The notes beneath the pieces are model-generated. The model saw only the letters and a list, made by a program, of their open reading frames with translations, was not told the DNA's origin and searched no databases. Positions 1 through 6,092 of a DNA stretch of 7,011 nt are shown piece after piece (position 1 is the stretch's first letter; each line of letters opens with the position of its first letter). The position numbers and the translations under genes are program-made. Origin of the DNA: UBA9547 sp044349205 (lineage in GTDB: Bacteria > Bacteroidota > Bacteroidia > Cytophagales > UBA9547); assembly GCA_044349205.1 (NCBI GenBank), contig JBIKRJ010000129.1, forward strand, positions 1 through 7,011, written 5' to 3'.

Positions 1-660
1 AAAGTAGCCATCGTGGCTGGTTTTGGTGATGTAGGAAAAGGCACAGCCAAATCGTTGGCAGGTGCTGGTGCTAGGGTTATCGTTACCGAAATAGACCCAA
101 TATGTGCGCTACAAGCCGCCATGGAAGGTTTTCAAGTGATGAAAATGGACAATGCAGCCAAAATCGGCGACATATTTGTAACCACAACAGGTAACAAAAG
201 CATCATTGTCGACAGGCACTTTAAAGCCATGAAAGACAAGGCGATTGTGTGTAACATTGGTCACTTCGACACCGAGATTGACATGGCTTGGTTGAATAAA
301 AACTATGGCAACACCAGGGTGGAAATCAAACCTCAGGTTGACAAATATAACATAGACGGAAAGGATGTCATTGTTTTAGCGGAAGGTCGACTTGTAAACT
401 TGGGTTGTGCCACAGGTCACCCATCATTTGTGATGTCGGCTTCTTTTACCAACCAAACTTTGGCGCAGCTTGAACTTTGGGCAAATTCGGACAAATACGA
501 CAACAATGTGTACACGCTTCCCAAACATTTGGACGAAAAAGTAGCGGCGCTACACTTGAAGAAAATTGGTGTAGAGCTGGACGAGCTTACTCAAGACCAA
601 GCCGAGTACATCGGTGTGCCAGTAAAAGGACCATTCAAAATGGATCAATACCGTTATTAG
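1..660 (+). CDS. ahcY: Adenosylhomocysteinase (S-adenosyl-L-homocysteine hydrolase), 3' part; 5' end outside the window
   Basis: The product reversibly hydrolyses S-adenosylhomocysteine to adenosine and homocysteine, recycling the product of SAM-dependent methylation; it is a cytosolic NAD-dependent enzyme. Frame 1 is open from the first base, so the gene enters from the left; 219 residues are visible of roughly 430 usual for the family. Seen directly: the Rossmann glycine motif AGFGDVGKG (visible residues 6-14), an acidic residue after the second strand (VIVTEIDP, E30) expected to bind the NAD ribose, TTTGNKSII (61-69), CNIGHFDTEID (84-94) and the C-terminal PFKMDQYRY. In this family the C-terminal Lys/Tyr residues reach into the NAD site of a neighbouring subunit, and the end matches the usual PFKxDxYRY pattern, so the C terminus is intact. 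The GTG at 13 is only an internal valine, not a start. A terminator follows 28 bases after the stop. Identification is very secure. Confidence 0.97.
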   Translation, partial: KVAIVAGFGDVGKGTAKSLAGAGARVIVTEIDPICALQAAMEGFQVMKMDNAAKIGDIFVTTTGNKSIIVDRHFKAMKDKAIVCNIGHFDTEIDMAWLNKNYGNTRVEIKPQVDKYNIDGKDVIVLAEGRLVNLGCATGHPSFVMSASFTNQTLAQLELWANSDKYDNNVYTLPKHLDEKVAALHLKKIGVELDELTQDQAEYIGVPVKGPFKMDQYRY

Positions 661-688
661 TAGTAAGTAGCAAGTATTAAGTAGTAAG
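661..688. repeat. Four tandem heptamers, TA(G/T)(T/C)AAG
   Basis: Directly after the ahcY stop codon (658-660) the sequence consists of exactly four head-to-tail 7-mers: TAGTAAG (661-667), TAGCAAG (668-674), TATTAAG (675-681) and TAGTAAG (682-688). The first and last copies are identical and the middle two differ by one base each. The array ends one base before the terminator stem. The periodicity is seen directly; no function can be assigned from sequence alone. Confidence 0.75.
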
Positions 689-717
689 AAGGCTTCCTTT
701 AATCGGGAAGCCTTTTT
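689..717 (+). terminator. Rho-independent terminator of ahcY
   Basis: A perfect 9-bp stem, AAGGCTTCC (689-697) with GGAAGCCTT (706-714), encloses an 8-base loop and runs into five T residues (713-717). This is a textbook intrinsic terminator for ahcY, 28 bases after its stop. The minus-strand cvfB-like gene ends only 4 bases beyond the T tract, so the same stem may also stop leftward transcription. On that strand the hairpin is followed by CTTACTAC, a poor U tract, so termination there would be weaker. Confidence 0.88.
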
Positions 718-720
718 GCA

Positions 721-1554
721 TTATAAGAGCTTGATGGAGAAATCGGAAATCTCGATGAGTCGGTCTTTGTAAAGACCACCTATGGTTTTTTTGAAGGCTT
801 TTTTGCTCAGTTTTACTTTTTGGTAAATTTCTTCGGGCGAACTTTTGTCTCCCAACTGCAATTGCCCATTATTGGCTTTTAGGATAAACAGCAGTCGCGC
901 TTTGGCATCTAAGATGTGTTGGTAGCCAATAGGTTGCAAACTCAGGTCGAGTTTGTTTTCTTCCCTTACTTTTTTTACATATCCCTTTTTGATATCGCCT
1001 ATTTGCAAGGGTTCGAAAATTTCGTTTTGGTATAGTAAGCCTACATGTCGTTGGTTTACGATGGCATTGAAGCCCAAATCGGTGTGCTCGGCGATGAGTA
1101 ACTCCACAGGGTCTTCTTCCTTTAGTTCAAATTGGGTATTGTCCACATATTTGCCCCATTTGGTAGAACCAGCCACTCTGCCCGTCTCTTTGTCGAGATA
1201 CACATACACCACATATTCACTGCCTACAAACATGGGGGTGCTTTGTTCGCGCAGGGGAACAAGCAGGTCTTTTGCAATGCCCCAATCCACAAATACGCCA
1301 AATGGGGCTTCTTCTACCACTTTCATGCAAGCAAATTCACCCACCGTGGCAAAGGGCTCGAGCGTGGTGGCAATAGGGCGATTTTCGCTGTCGTGATACA
1401 GAAACACATTAATAAAATCTCCTGTTTTAGCTCCTTTTGGGATATATTTCAAAGGCAAAAGAATTTCCTCTGTTCTTTCCGAGTCGCTCAGGTACAAACC
1501 AAAGTCCACTTCTTTTACTACTTCCAATTCGTTGTATTCGCCAATGTATAGCAT
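721..1554 (-). CDS. cvfB: CvfB/YitL-family S1 RNA-binding protein with C-terminal winged helix
   Basis: This is a 277-residue protein resembling the CvfB (conserved virulence factor B)/YitL family, known from Firmicutes as RNA-binding proteins affecting gene expression; its exact role in Bacteroidota is not established. By pattern it has three S1-like OB folds: about 1-64 (EVVKEVDFGLYLSD), 66-132 (KVVEEAPFGVFVDWG, then DLLVPLREQ) and 145-207 (GFNAIVNQRHVGLLYQNEIF, then GYVKKVREENKLDLSL). A winged helix spans about 216-277, with the family-typical stretch SKKAFKKTIGGLYKDRLIEI at 250-269. Length and domain order match complete family members. The ATG start at 1552-1554 leads straight into the first S1 strand, and no Shine-Dalgarno is visible, as usual in this phylum. 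It lies 38 bases downstream of another minus-strand gene with no clear promoter between, so the two are probably co-transcribed. Such proteins are often mislabelled as GntR-like regulators because of the winged helix. Confidence 0.88.
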   Translation of the reverse strand: MLYIGEYNELEVVKEVDFGLYLSDSERTEEILLPLKYIPKGAKTGDFINVFLYHDSENRPIATTLEPFATVGEFACMKVVEEAPFGVFVDWGIAKDLLVPLREQSTPMFVGSEYVVYVYLDKETGRVAGSTKWGKYVDNTQFELKEEDPVELLIAEHTDLGFNAIVNQRHVGLLYQNEIFEPLQIGDIKKGYVKKVREENKLDLSLQPIGYQHILDAKARLLFILKANNGQLQLGDKSSPEEIYQKVKLSKKAFKKTIGGLYKDRLIEISDFSIKLL

Positions 1555-1592
1555 TTGTGCAATGTTTTATGTGGTTTGGATTTGCCTTTTGG

Positions 1593-1982
1593 CTACGCGA
1601 TATCGTCTAGAATCCCGTTTTCGTCGGGGTAGGGAAGGAACACAAAATTTACAAAATCGGTATCTATCACAAACAAGCAGCAATACTCGTCGGCGTCTCT
1701 ATACACTTTTTCAAAATCTTCTTGGTTTTCAATGAGCCCTCGTTGGGAAAACTCTTCGAGGAATGAAATATAATAGTGCCATTCCAGGCCATGTTCATTT
1801 CCGTACAGTTTGGTAGCCCAACCCACCTCGGTTTTGCAAATAGGAAATATAGGATAAGAAGAAATTTTTCTAGCTCTAAGTTGGTAAGAGGCTTCTTTCA
1901 GGGCATCGGATATTTTTATAAAATCGGAAGTAATACTGCCCAAATATTTGGGGTTCAATTCTGGGTCGTTGGCGTCATCCAT
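1593..1982 (-). CDS. Small conserved Bacteroidota protein of unknown function
   Basis: The 129-residue product starts MDDANDPELNPKYLGSI and ends in an acidic tail (PYPDENGILDDIA). I recognise the pattern only as a conserved hypothetical of Bacteroidota, particularly the block YPIFPICK (43-50), the WHYYISFLEEFSQRGLI stretch (68-84) and DEYCCLFVIDTDFVNFVFLP (98-117). There is no signal peptide or membrane segment, so it is probably cytosolic; it contains a CC pair at 101-102 but no recognisable catalytic motif. The frame stays open to 2057, which would add 25 basic residues. The start at 1980-1982 is preferred because the conserved acidic N terminus begins there and a TAACTTTG -7-like box lies just upstream, inside the longer version. 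It precedes the cvfB-like gene by 38 bases and probably shares its transcript. Function unknown. Confidence 0.8.
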   Translation of the reverse strand: MDDANDPELNPKYLGSITSDFIKISDALKEASYQLRARKISSYPIFPICKTEVGWATKLYGNEHGLEWHYYISFLEEFSQRGLIENQEDFEKVYRDADEYCCLFVIDTDFVNFVFLPYPDENGILDDIA

Positions 1983-2003
1983 ATTTCTGATTTTTTTCGA
2001 TTT

Positions 2004-2011
2004 CAAAGTTA
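2004..2011 (-). promoter_or_regulatory. Putative Bacteroidota -7 promoter box (TAACTTTG) for the leftward pair
   Basis: Read on the minus strand this is TAACTTTG, a perfect match to the Bacteroidota primary-sigma -7 consensus TAnnTTTG. It ends 21 bases before the preferred ATG at 1982, which would give a short leader of roughly 15 bases. No convincing -33 TTG lies at the usual spacing of about 19 bases; the nearest TTG is only about 12 bases away. The call therefore rests on the -7 box and its position alone. Confidence 0.45.
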
Positions 2012-2091
2012 TCAGTTTTCGTCCAAGACAGCTTCGGAACTTGCTAAATACAACCAACTACTTTTCTTTGTGTTAATTTTAAAGTTATCCC

Positions 2092-2463
2092 ATGCTTAAA
2101 ACAATTTTTTTGGTCGGGATTGGGGGTGCTATTGGCAGCACACTTCGGTTTGCTTTAGGGCTTTACTTGAAATCTTTTTCCCCTATTTTACCTTTGGGTA
2201 CTTTGGCGGCCAACTTGTTGGGTTGTGTGTGTATAGGGCTGGTAATGGGTTTTTCAGAGCGATTCAACTGGTTTTCGGCCGAATGGCGACTGTTTTTAGC
2301 CACAGGTTTTTGTGGGGGTTTTACAACCTTTTCGGCTTTTGCGTTTGAGAATATAAAGCTGTTGGAGCAGGGCGATTACCGTACTTTCATTATGTACACA
2401 GGGGTTAGCTTGCTTTTTGGGATGTTGGCAGTGGTTTTTGGTTTGTGGTTAGCAAAACTGTAA
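2092..2463 (+). CDS. crcB: Fluoride ion channel CrcB/Fluc
   Basis: This is a 123-residue small membrane protein that exports fluoride passively. Fluc channels work as dual-topology dimers in the cytoplasmic membrane and protect enolase and pyrophosphatase from F-. Four hydrophobic segments are visible, at about 4-26, 34-54, 66-90 and 98-120. Family signatures are all present: GGAIGSTLRF (11-20), GTLAANLLG (36-44) with the conserved pore Asn41, and GFCGGFTTFSAF (72-83), which carries the phenylalanines of the 'Phe box' (F80 and F83) and the loop that binds the structural sodium. The length is normal for the family, and no second crcB copy lies beside it, fitting a homodimer. The ATG at 2092 starts directly at the first membrane helix. 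It is divergent from the hypothetical gene and convergent with the kinase gene, so it is probably monocistronic. No fluoride riboswitch fold was recognised upstream. Confidence 0.95.
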   Translation: MLKTIFLVGIGGAIGSTLRFALGLYLKSFSPILPLGTLAANLLGCVCIGLVMGFSERFNWFSAEWRLFLATGFCGGFTTFSAFAFENIKLLEQGDYRTFIMYTGVSLLFGMLAVVFGLWLAKL

Positions 2464-2470
2464 TGTCCAT

Positions 2471-2487
2471 ATTTCGCTATGCGAAAT
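2471..2487. terminator. Small perfect hairpin at the crcB/kinase convergent junction, possible bidirectional terminator
   Basis: A perfect inverted repeat, ATTTCGC (2471-2477), loop TAT (2478-2480), GCGAAAT (2481-2487), sits between the two convergent genes. It begins 7 bases after the crcB stop and contains the stop codon of the kinase gene (2477-2479, minus strand). Its position suits a shared terminator, but the stem is AT-rich and the rightward flank has only a broken T tract (TCTTTA). Efficiency as an intrinsic terminator is doubtful. Confidence 0.45.
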
Positions 2488-4777
2488 TCTTTAGTTTGAC
2501 CATGAAAGTGGTTCCTTTGCCCTCGTTGGAATCAATTTCGATAATGCCCTGCATTTTCTCGACTATTTCTTTCACAATGTATAGACCTATGCCCGAACCG
2601 GCACCATTGTTGGCAAGACGAAAGAACATATCGAAAATACGGCCGTGGTACTGGGCCGGAATGCCAATACCATTGTCTTCAACTCGCATGTATGTGTAGT
2701 CTTTATCGGTCTTACCCGATATTTTGATGAATTTTTCGCGATTGTCGTGGTGGCTGTATTTTATGGCATTCGATATCAAATTTTCCATCACTATCTTGAA
2801 ACGATGTTTGTCCGATATGAAGGGGGTGTTTTCTTGAATATCTATCTCAAAAGCAATGTCAGCCGCTTCTTTCATGTTTTTGAGTGAATCAATAATGTCT
2901 TCTATCGTTTCTTTGATCTGAATGGTGTCTTGACCAAGTGCAGTTCGCGTGTTTCGGGAGTAGCTCAGTATGTTTTTGATAAATTCGTCGAGCTTTAGTA
3001 TGCTGTTACGAATCATTTTGGCATACTTCAGTGTTTCGCTTTCCTTGCTTTCATCGAGTATAAATGAAACTAATCCCATAATAGACGTGAGGGGTGAACG
3101 TAAGTCGTGCGAAGCACTGTACACAAATCGGTCGAGTTCTTCGTTTGTTTTTTCTAACTCGCTGTTTTTTTCCAATAGCCTTTCTTCCGTTTCTTTTCGT
3201 TCGGTAATATCGTGGCTGATGCCGTGTATGCCTATTGGCTTGCCTTTTTCATCTAATTTGAATTTGGCTTTGGTGAAAATGTGCTTGATGGTGCCATCTT
3301 TTAATACAATTCGATGGTTGATAGCGGTTTCTTCCAATGTTCGTTTGGATTCTTCAACGATTGCCAATGTCGGTTCGCGGTCTTCGGGATGTAAGAAAGA
3401 AGTCCACACTTCAAAATTCTGTTCTTTTTGATTGGGGGGCATGCCATGTATTCGGCAGGTTTCTTCTGACCATTGGGTTTTGCCTGTTCTTAAATCCATT
3501 TCCCAGCTGCCCAAATGCGCAATTTCTTGCGCCTCCAACAGACTTTTTTCACTTAATTTTAGTTTTTCCTCGGCTAGTTTGTTGTCGGTAATGTCTCGGC
3601 ATACGCATGCAGTACCTATTACCTTGTTTTCTTTTATGATGGGATGCAAAAAAACTTCCATCCAACGTTTGTTTTCAAAAGCGCTTATATACACATCTGA
3701 AAAAATTTCTCCCTTGAATGCGCGTTCGTAATACGATTTGTAGCGTAGTATTTCAGATTTGGGAAAGTTAGATTGCAACACATTGCTTCCTTTTTCCATC
3801 ACCTTGCCAAGTGTCTTTTCCATCATTTGGTCGTACAAGTCGTTGGAGGTGATAAGGTTGAAGTTGGTGTCAACACTCCACATCAAATCGTTTGAATTGT
3901 TTATCAGGGCTTTGAGATTTTGTCTGTCAAATTCAATTTGTTGTTCGGCTTTCTTATTTTCAGAAATATTGCGAAAGTTGGAAAGTATGGCTTGCATGCT
4001 GGGTTCTTCGAGCAAGTTGGTTACTGTGCCTTCACACCATATCCATTCGCCGTTTTTGCACAGCATGCGCCTTTGATACTGGAAGGTAGCACCATTGCTG
4101 CCTAAAATTTCATCTCTTTTTTCTTTAAAACTTGGCAGGTCTTCGGGGTGAATGAGGTCAAAAATAGATTTCTGCAAAAGTTCTTCGGAACTATATCCCA
4201 GGGTTTTACTTACCGACGGACTAGTGTAAATGAGTCTTCCGTTGCGGTCGGCAAGGGTTTTCATATCCGAACTTTTTTCTATCAATACCCTGAATCTTTG
4301 TTCTATTTGGTTCAGAGTTATTTTATCGGTTTTGTACGAACTGATGTCTTCTTGAAGGATGAGGATTCCTTCTTCTGTCGGGTTAATTTTCAGTAAAAAA
4401 CACTTTGAGGAATCGTCTTTAGGTGAAGATTTTTTTTCGTATTGCTGAGGGCTACGCTCTTGCATGCACGATTTCAGCACTTGAAATAGAGGTGAGTTTT
4501 CTATTTCGGGATAAATTTCTTTCAGCGTAGCACCCAGTAGGTTTTCTTTCTTAAGATTTACTTGCGAAGCAAAAGCATCGTTTACATACAAGCACCGCCA
4601 TTGAAAATCCAAGATTTGAACACCATAGGGTAAAAAATCTAGAATTTCCTTGTACCTGCTATTTTCAATAGCTGTATGTGTACTCTCTAACAATCTATTA
4701 TAAAAAAAAATATTTGCAATATAATGGTTTTTTAAGTCTTTGAAACCAGTCTTGTTTTTTCTCTTGTTTCTTGTCAA
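2477..4777 (-). CDS. Soluble multi-PAS sensor histidine kinase (four PAS domains, HisKA, HATPase)
   Basis: The 766-residue sensor kinase would autophosphorylate a histidine and pass the phosphate to an unidentified response regulator. Predicted order: basic N-terminal tail (1-40), PAS1 (about 41-148), PAS2 (160-279, with HPED at 210-213), PAS3 (286-401, ending CVCRDIT), PAS4 (412-530, LGSWEMDLRTG, HPEDR, ISHDITERK), a short coiled coil (526-552), HisKA with H-box FVYSASHDLRSPL (551-563, phospho-acceptor His557) and HATPase (650-766). The HATPase has N-box MENLISNAIKY, G1 DNGIGIP (701-707) and G2 GAGSGIGL (725-732), so the catalytic core looks intact. No transmembrane segment or signal peptide is seen, so it should sense a cytosolic cue; the PAS ligand cannot be told. 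No receiver domain or adjacent regulator is present, making it an orphan here. The frame has no ATG before residue 105, which lies inside PAS1. The start is therefore probably TTG at 4775-4777, or TTG at residue 29. A T9 run on the coding strand crosses residues 23-26. Confidence 0.93.
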   Translation of the reverse strand: MTRNKRKNKTGFKDLKNHYIANIFFYNRLLESTHTAIENSRYKEILDFLPYGVQILDFQWRCLYVNDAFASQVNLKKENLLGATLKEIYPEIENSPLFQVLKSCMQERSPQQYEKKSSPKDDSSKCFLLKINPTEEGILILQEDISSYKTDKITLNQIEQRFRVLIEKSSDMKTLADRNGRLIYTSPSVSKTLGYSSEELLQKSIFDLIHPEDLPSFKEKRDEILGSNGATFQYQRRMLCKNGEWIWCEGTVTNLLEEPSMQAILSNFRNISENKKAEQQIEFDRQNLKALINNSNDLMWSVDTNFNLITSNDLYDQMMEKTLGKVMEKGSNVLQSNFPKSEILRYKSYYERAFKGEIFSDVYISAFENKRWMEVFLHPIIKENKVIGTACVCRDITDNKLAEEKLKLSEKSLLEAQEIAHLGSWEMDLRTGKTQWSEETCRIHGMPPNQKEQNFEVWTSFLHPEDREPTLAIVEESKRTLEETAINHRIVLKDGTIKHIFTKAKFKLDEKGKPIGIHGISHDITERKETEERLLEKNSELEKTNEELDRFVYSASHDLRSPLTSIMGLVSFILDESKESETLKYAKMIRNSILKLDEFIKNILSYSRNTRTALGQDTIQIKETIEDIIDSLKNMKEAADIAFEIDIQENTPFISDKHRFKIVMENLISNAIKYSHHDNREKFIKISGKTDKDYTYMRVEDNGIGIPAQYHGRIFDMFFRLANNGAGSGIGLYIVKEIVEKMQGIIEIDSNEGKGTTFMVKLKNFA

Positions 4778-4901
4778 CCTAAATACTAAACAATTTTTGA
4801 ATATTAATGTCGTGAATATTTTAAAAAATTGCGTACTTGCCTAAAACATTGAACTTAATGTAGTTTTTGTTTCACTATTGTAAGTTATAATTTTTAAAAC
4901 C
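4778..4901. other. Divergent intergenic region between the kinase gene and the cytochrome operon
   Basis: These 124 very AT-rich bases separate the kinase start (leftward) from the choice-of-anchor V gene (rightward), so they must hold at least one promoter and probably two. A tentative rightward promoter is TTG at 4837-4839, 21 bases, then TAGTTTTTG at 4861-4869. This resembles the Bacteroidota TTTG-N19-TAnnTTTG pattern but with an extra base. A TATAAT occurs at 4886-4891 without a correctly spaced -35. No clear TAnnTTTG box faces the kinase. No obvious operator palindrome was found. Confidence 0.35.
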
Positions 4902-5705
4902 ATGAAAAAAACCATTACCACAATTGTAGTTGCCGCTTCCATAGTTTTGATAGGCACCAAGGCCTATCAATTTAGTTCAGACCCTATGTTGGGTATGACA
5001 GGAGCACCTGGGGAAAATGATTGTTCACTTTGTCACGCTAATACAGTTAATTCAGGAACTGGAAAAGTAGAAATCACTTTTAACAACGGAAGCAATTCTT
5101 ACGAGTCGGGTAAAACCTATCCTGTGACGGTAAAAGTGACGCAAAGCGGCATATCAAAGTTTGGATTTGAAATTACTTCTGTAGTATCTTCTTCTACTTC
5201 AACAGGAGCTGGTACATTTGCTTCTACCACTGCCGACGTAGGTGTGGCATCACAATCGGGGAAATCTTATGCAAATCAGTTAGTCTCTGCCACCACCTCG
5301 GGTTCAGGTACCTTTACCTTTAATTGGACCGCCCCGGCTACCAGTCAAGGAGACATCACATTTTATGCTGCAGGCAATGCGGCCAATGGTAATCGTAATA
5401 GTACAGGCGACAACATATATACTTCCAGCCTTACGGTAACCCCGCTTACTACCTTTTTTCAAGATTCCAAAATAGACAATGAAGTGGTGTGTTTTACCAA
5501 TCAAAAAACCCTTTATTTGTTCAAACAATATATGTTGGGGAAAACCACGCTAACGCTCTATTCCCCCACTGGAACACTTGTGAAACAAATGGAATTGGAT
5601 GCTGAACAAACTGAAATACCTTGCAACGAGTTGGCAAGTGGTTTGTACATTTTAAAACTCAAGAACCAATCGGCTTCATATACCAAAACCATACTTTTTG
5701 ACTGA
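4902..5705 (+). CDS. Secreted choice-of-anchor V (Reeler-like) protein with CxxCH motif and T9SS sorting domain
   Basis: The 267-residue exported protein begins with a Sec signal peptide (MKK, then hydrophobic residues 7-18; probable cleavage around 20-26). Next comes TGAPGENDCSLCH (33-45), where Cys41, Cys44 and His45 form a CxxCH motif of the kind that binds c-type haem. A beta-rich domain follows (about 53-180), ending in FYAAGNAANGNRNSTGD (154-170), the hallmark of choice-of-anchor V/Reeler-like domains. A T9SS type A C-terminal sorting domain spans about 190-267, with the typical LASGLYILKLK (244-254) and end TKTILFD. The protein should cross the inner membrane by Sec and the outer membrane by T9SS, ending at the cell surface or outside. 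Whether haem is really attached is inferred; the motif could bind metal instead. The stop overlaps the next start by one base (TGATG), indicating co-expression with the downstream cytochrome. The ATG at 4902 is clear. Confidence 0.88.
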   Translation: MKKTITTIVVAASIVLIGTKAYQFSSDPMLGMTGAPGENDCSLCHANTVNSGTGKVEITFNNGSNSYESGKTYPVTVKVTQSGISKFGFEITSVVSSSTSTGAGTFASTTADVGVASQSGKSYANQLVSATTSGSGTFTFNWTAPATSQGDITFYAAGNAANGNRNSTGDNIYTSSLTVTPLTTFFQDSKIDNEVVCFTNQKTLYLFKQYMLGKTTLTLYSPTGTLVKQMELDAEQTEIPCNELASGLYILKLKNQSASYTKTILFD

Positions 5706-6085
5706 TGAGGACTAAACTTTTTGCTTTCTGTATCTGTATGGCCTGTTTTTCGTGCGGATATAACAAGAAGGAGGCGGTAACACCTGTACCCAATCAAAAT
5801 TCCAATAACAACGTGAATGGTGGAAATACAACTGTTGCAGTTTCTTACAAAACCGATATTAGTCCTATTGTTCAGGATAATTGTGTTTCTTGCCATGGTA
5901 ATTTGAGTACTTATTCGAATCTCACAAAGTACACATCTTCCAGCGTTGTGGGTAAAGTTTCTGAATTGGAAGGAAGAATTAAAGGAATAGAAAATTGGCC
6001 AAAAATGCCCAAAGGCGGGTCGCTTACTCAACCAGAGATTGACAAAATTACACAATGGATAAATGAAGGAGCTAAAGACAATTAA
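5705..6085 (+). CDS. Monoheme c-type cytochrome lipoprotein
   Basis: This small 126-residue exported electron-transfer protein starts with a lipoprotein signal peptide, MRTKLFAFCICMACFSC, with Cys17 as the likely lipidated residue. Glycine and tyrosine follow rather than acidic residues. An Asn/Gly-rich linker of about 30 residues comes next, then a compact cytochrome c fold: SYKTDISPIVQDNCVSCHG, with haem cysteines Cys60 and Cys63 and proximal His64. The likely distal ligand is Met101 in WPKMPKGGSLT, and the final helix is QPEIDKITQWINEGA. This matches the short cytochrome c/planctomycete-type domains common in Bacteroidota. The ATG lies inside the upstream stop (TGATG), implying translational coupling, and the next gene starts 7 bases after the stop. 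Anchoring in the outer membrane or periplasmic face is inferred from the lipobox; the redox partner is unknown. Confidence 0.9.
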   Translation: MRTKLFAFCICMACFSCGYNKKEAVTPVPNQNSNNNVNGGNTTVAVSYKTDISPIVQDNCVSCHGNLSTYSNLTKYTSSSVVGKVSELEGRIKGIENWPKMPKGGSLTQPEIDKITQWINEGAKDN

Positions 6086-6092
6086 TTTTGCC

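Noticed and set aside
477..680. A 67-codon plus-strand frame overlapping the end of ahcY and reading through the heptamer array
   Set aside because: It lies out of frame inside ahcY, and its tail is only the translated heptamer repeat.
953..1551. Two plus-strand open frames of 147 and 139 codons opposite the cvfB-like gene
   Set aside because: They are antisense shadows of a gene with clear S1 and winged-helix signatures; the translations are low-complexity and Ser/Phe-rich with no family resemblance.
1983..2091. Possible fluoride riboswitch upstream of crcB
   Set aside because: The 109-base divergent gap shows no recognisable fluoride aptamer stems or pseudoknot and no terminator hairpin before the ATG. 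A covariance-model scan would settle it.
2970..4396. Several plus-strand open frames of 61 to 153 codons opposite the histidine kinase
   Set aside because: The minus-strand kinase is intact across all catalytic boxes, and these frames look like reverse-complement by-products of its codon usage.
4886..4891. TATAAT as a -10 box for the choice-of-anchor V gene
   Set aside because: The nearest TTG-type -35 is only 13 bases away, and Bacteroidota primary sigma factors use TAnnTTTG. In such an AT-rich stretch the match is likely to be chance.
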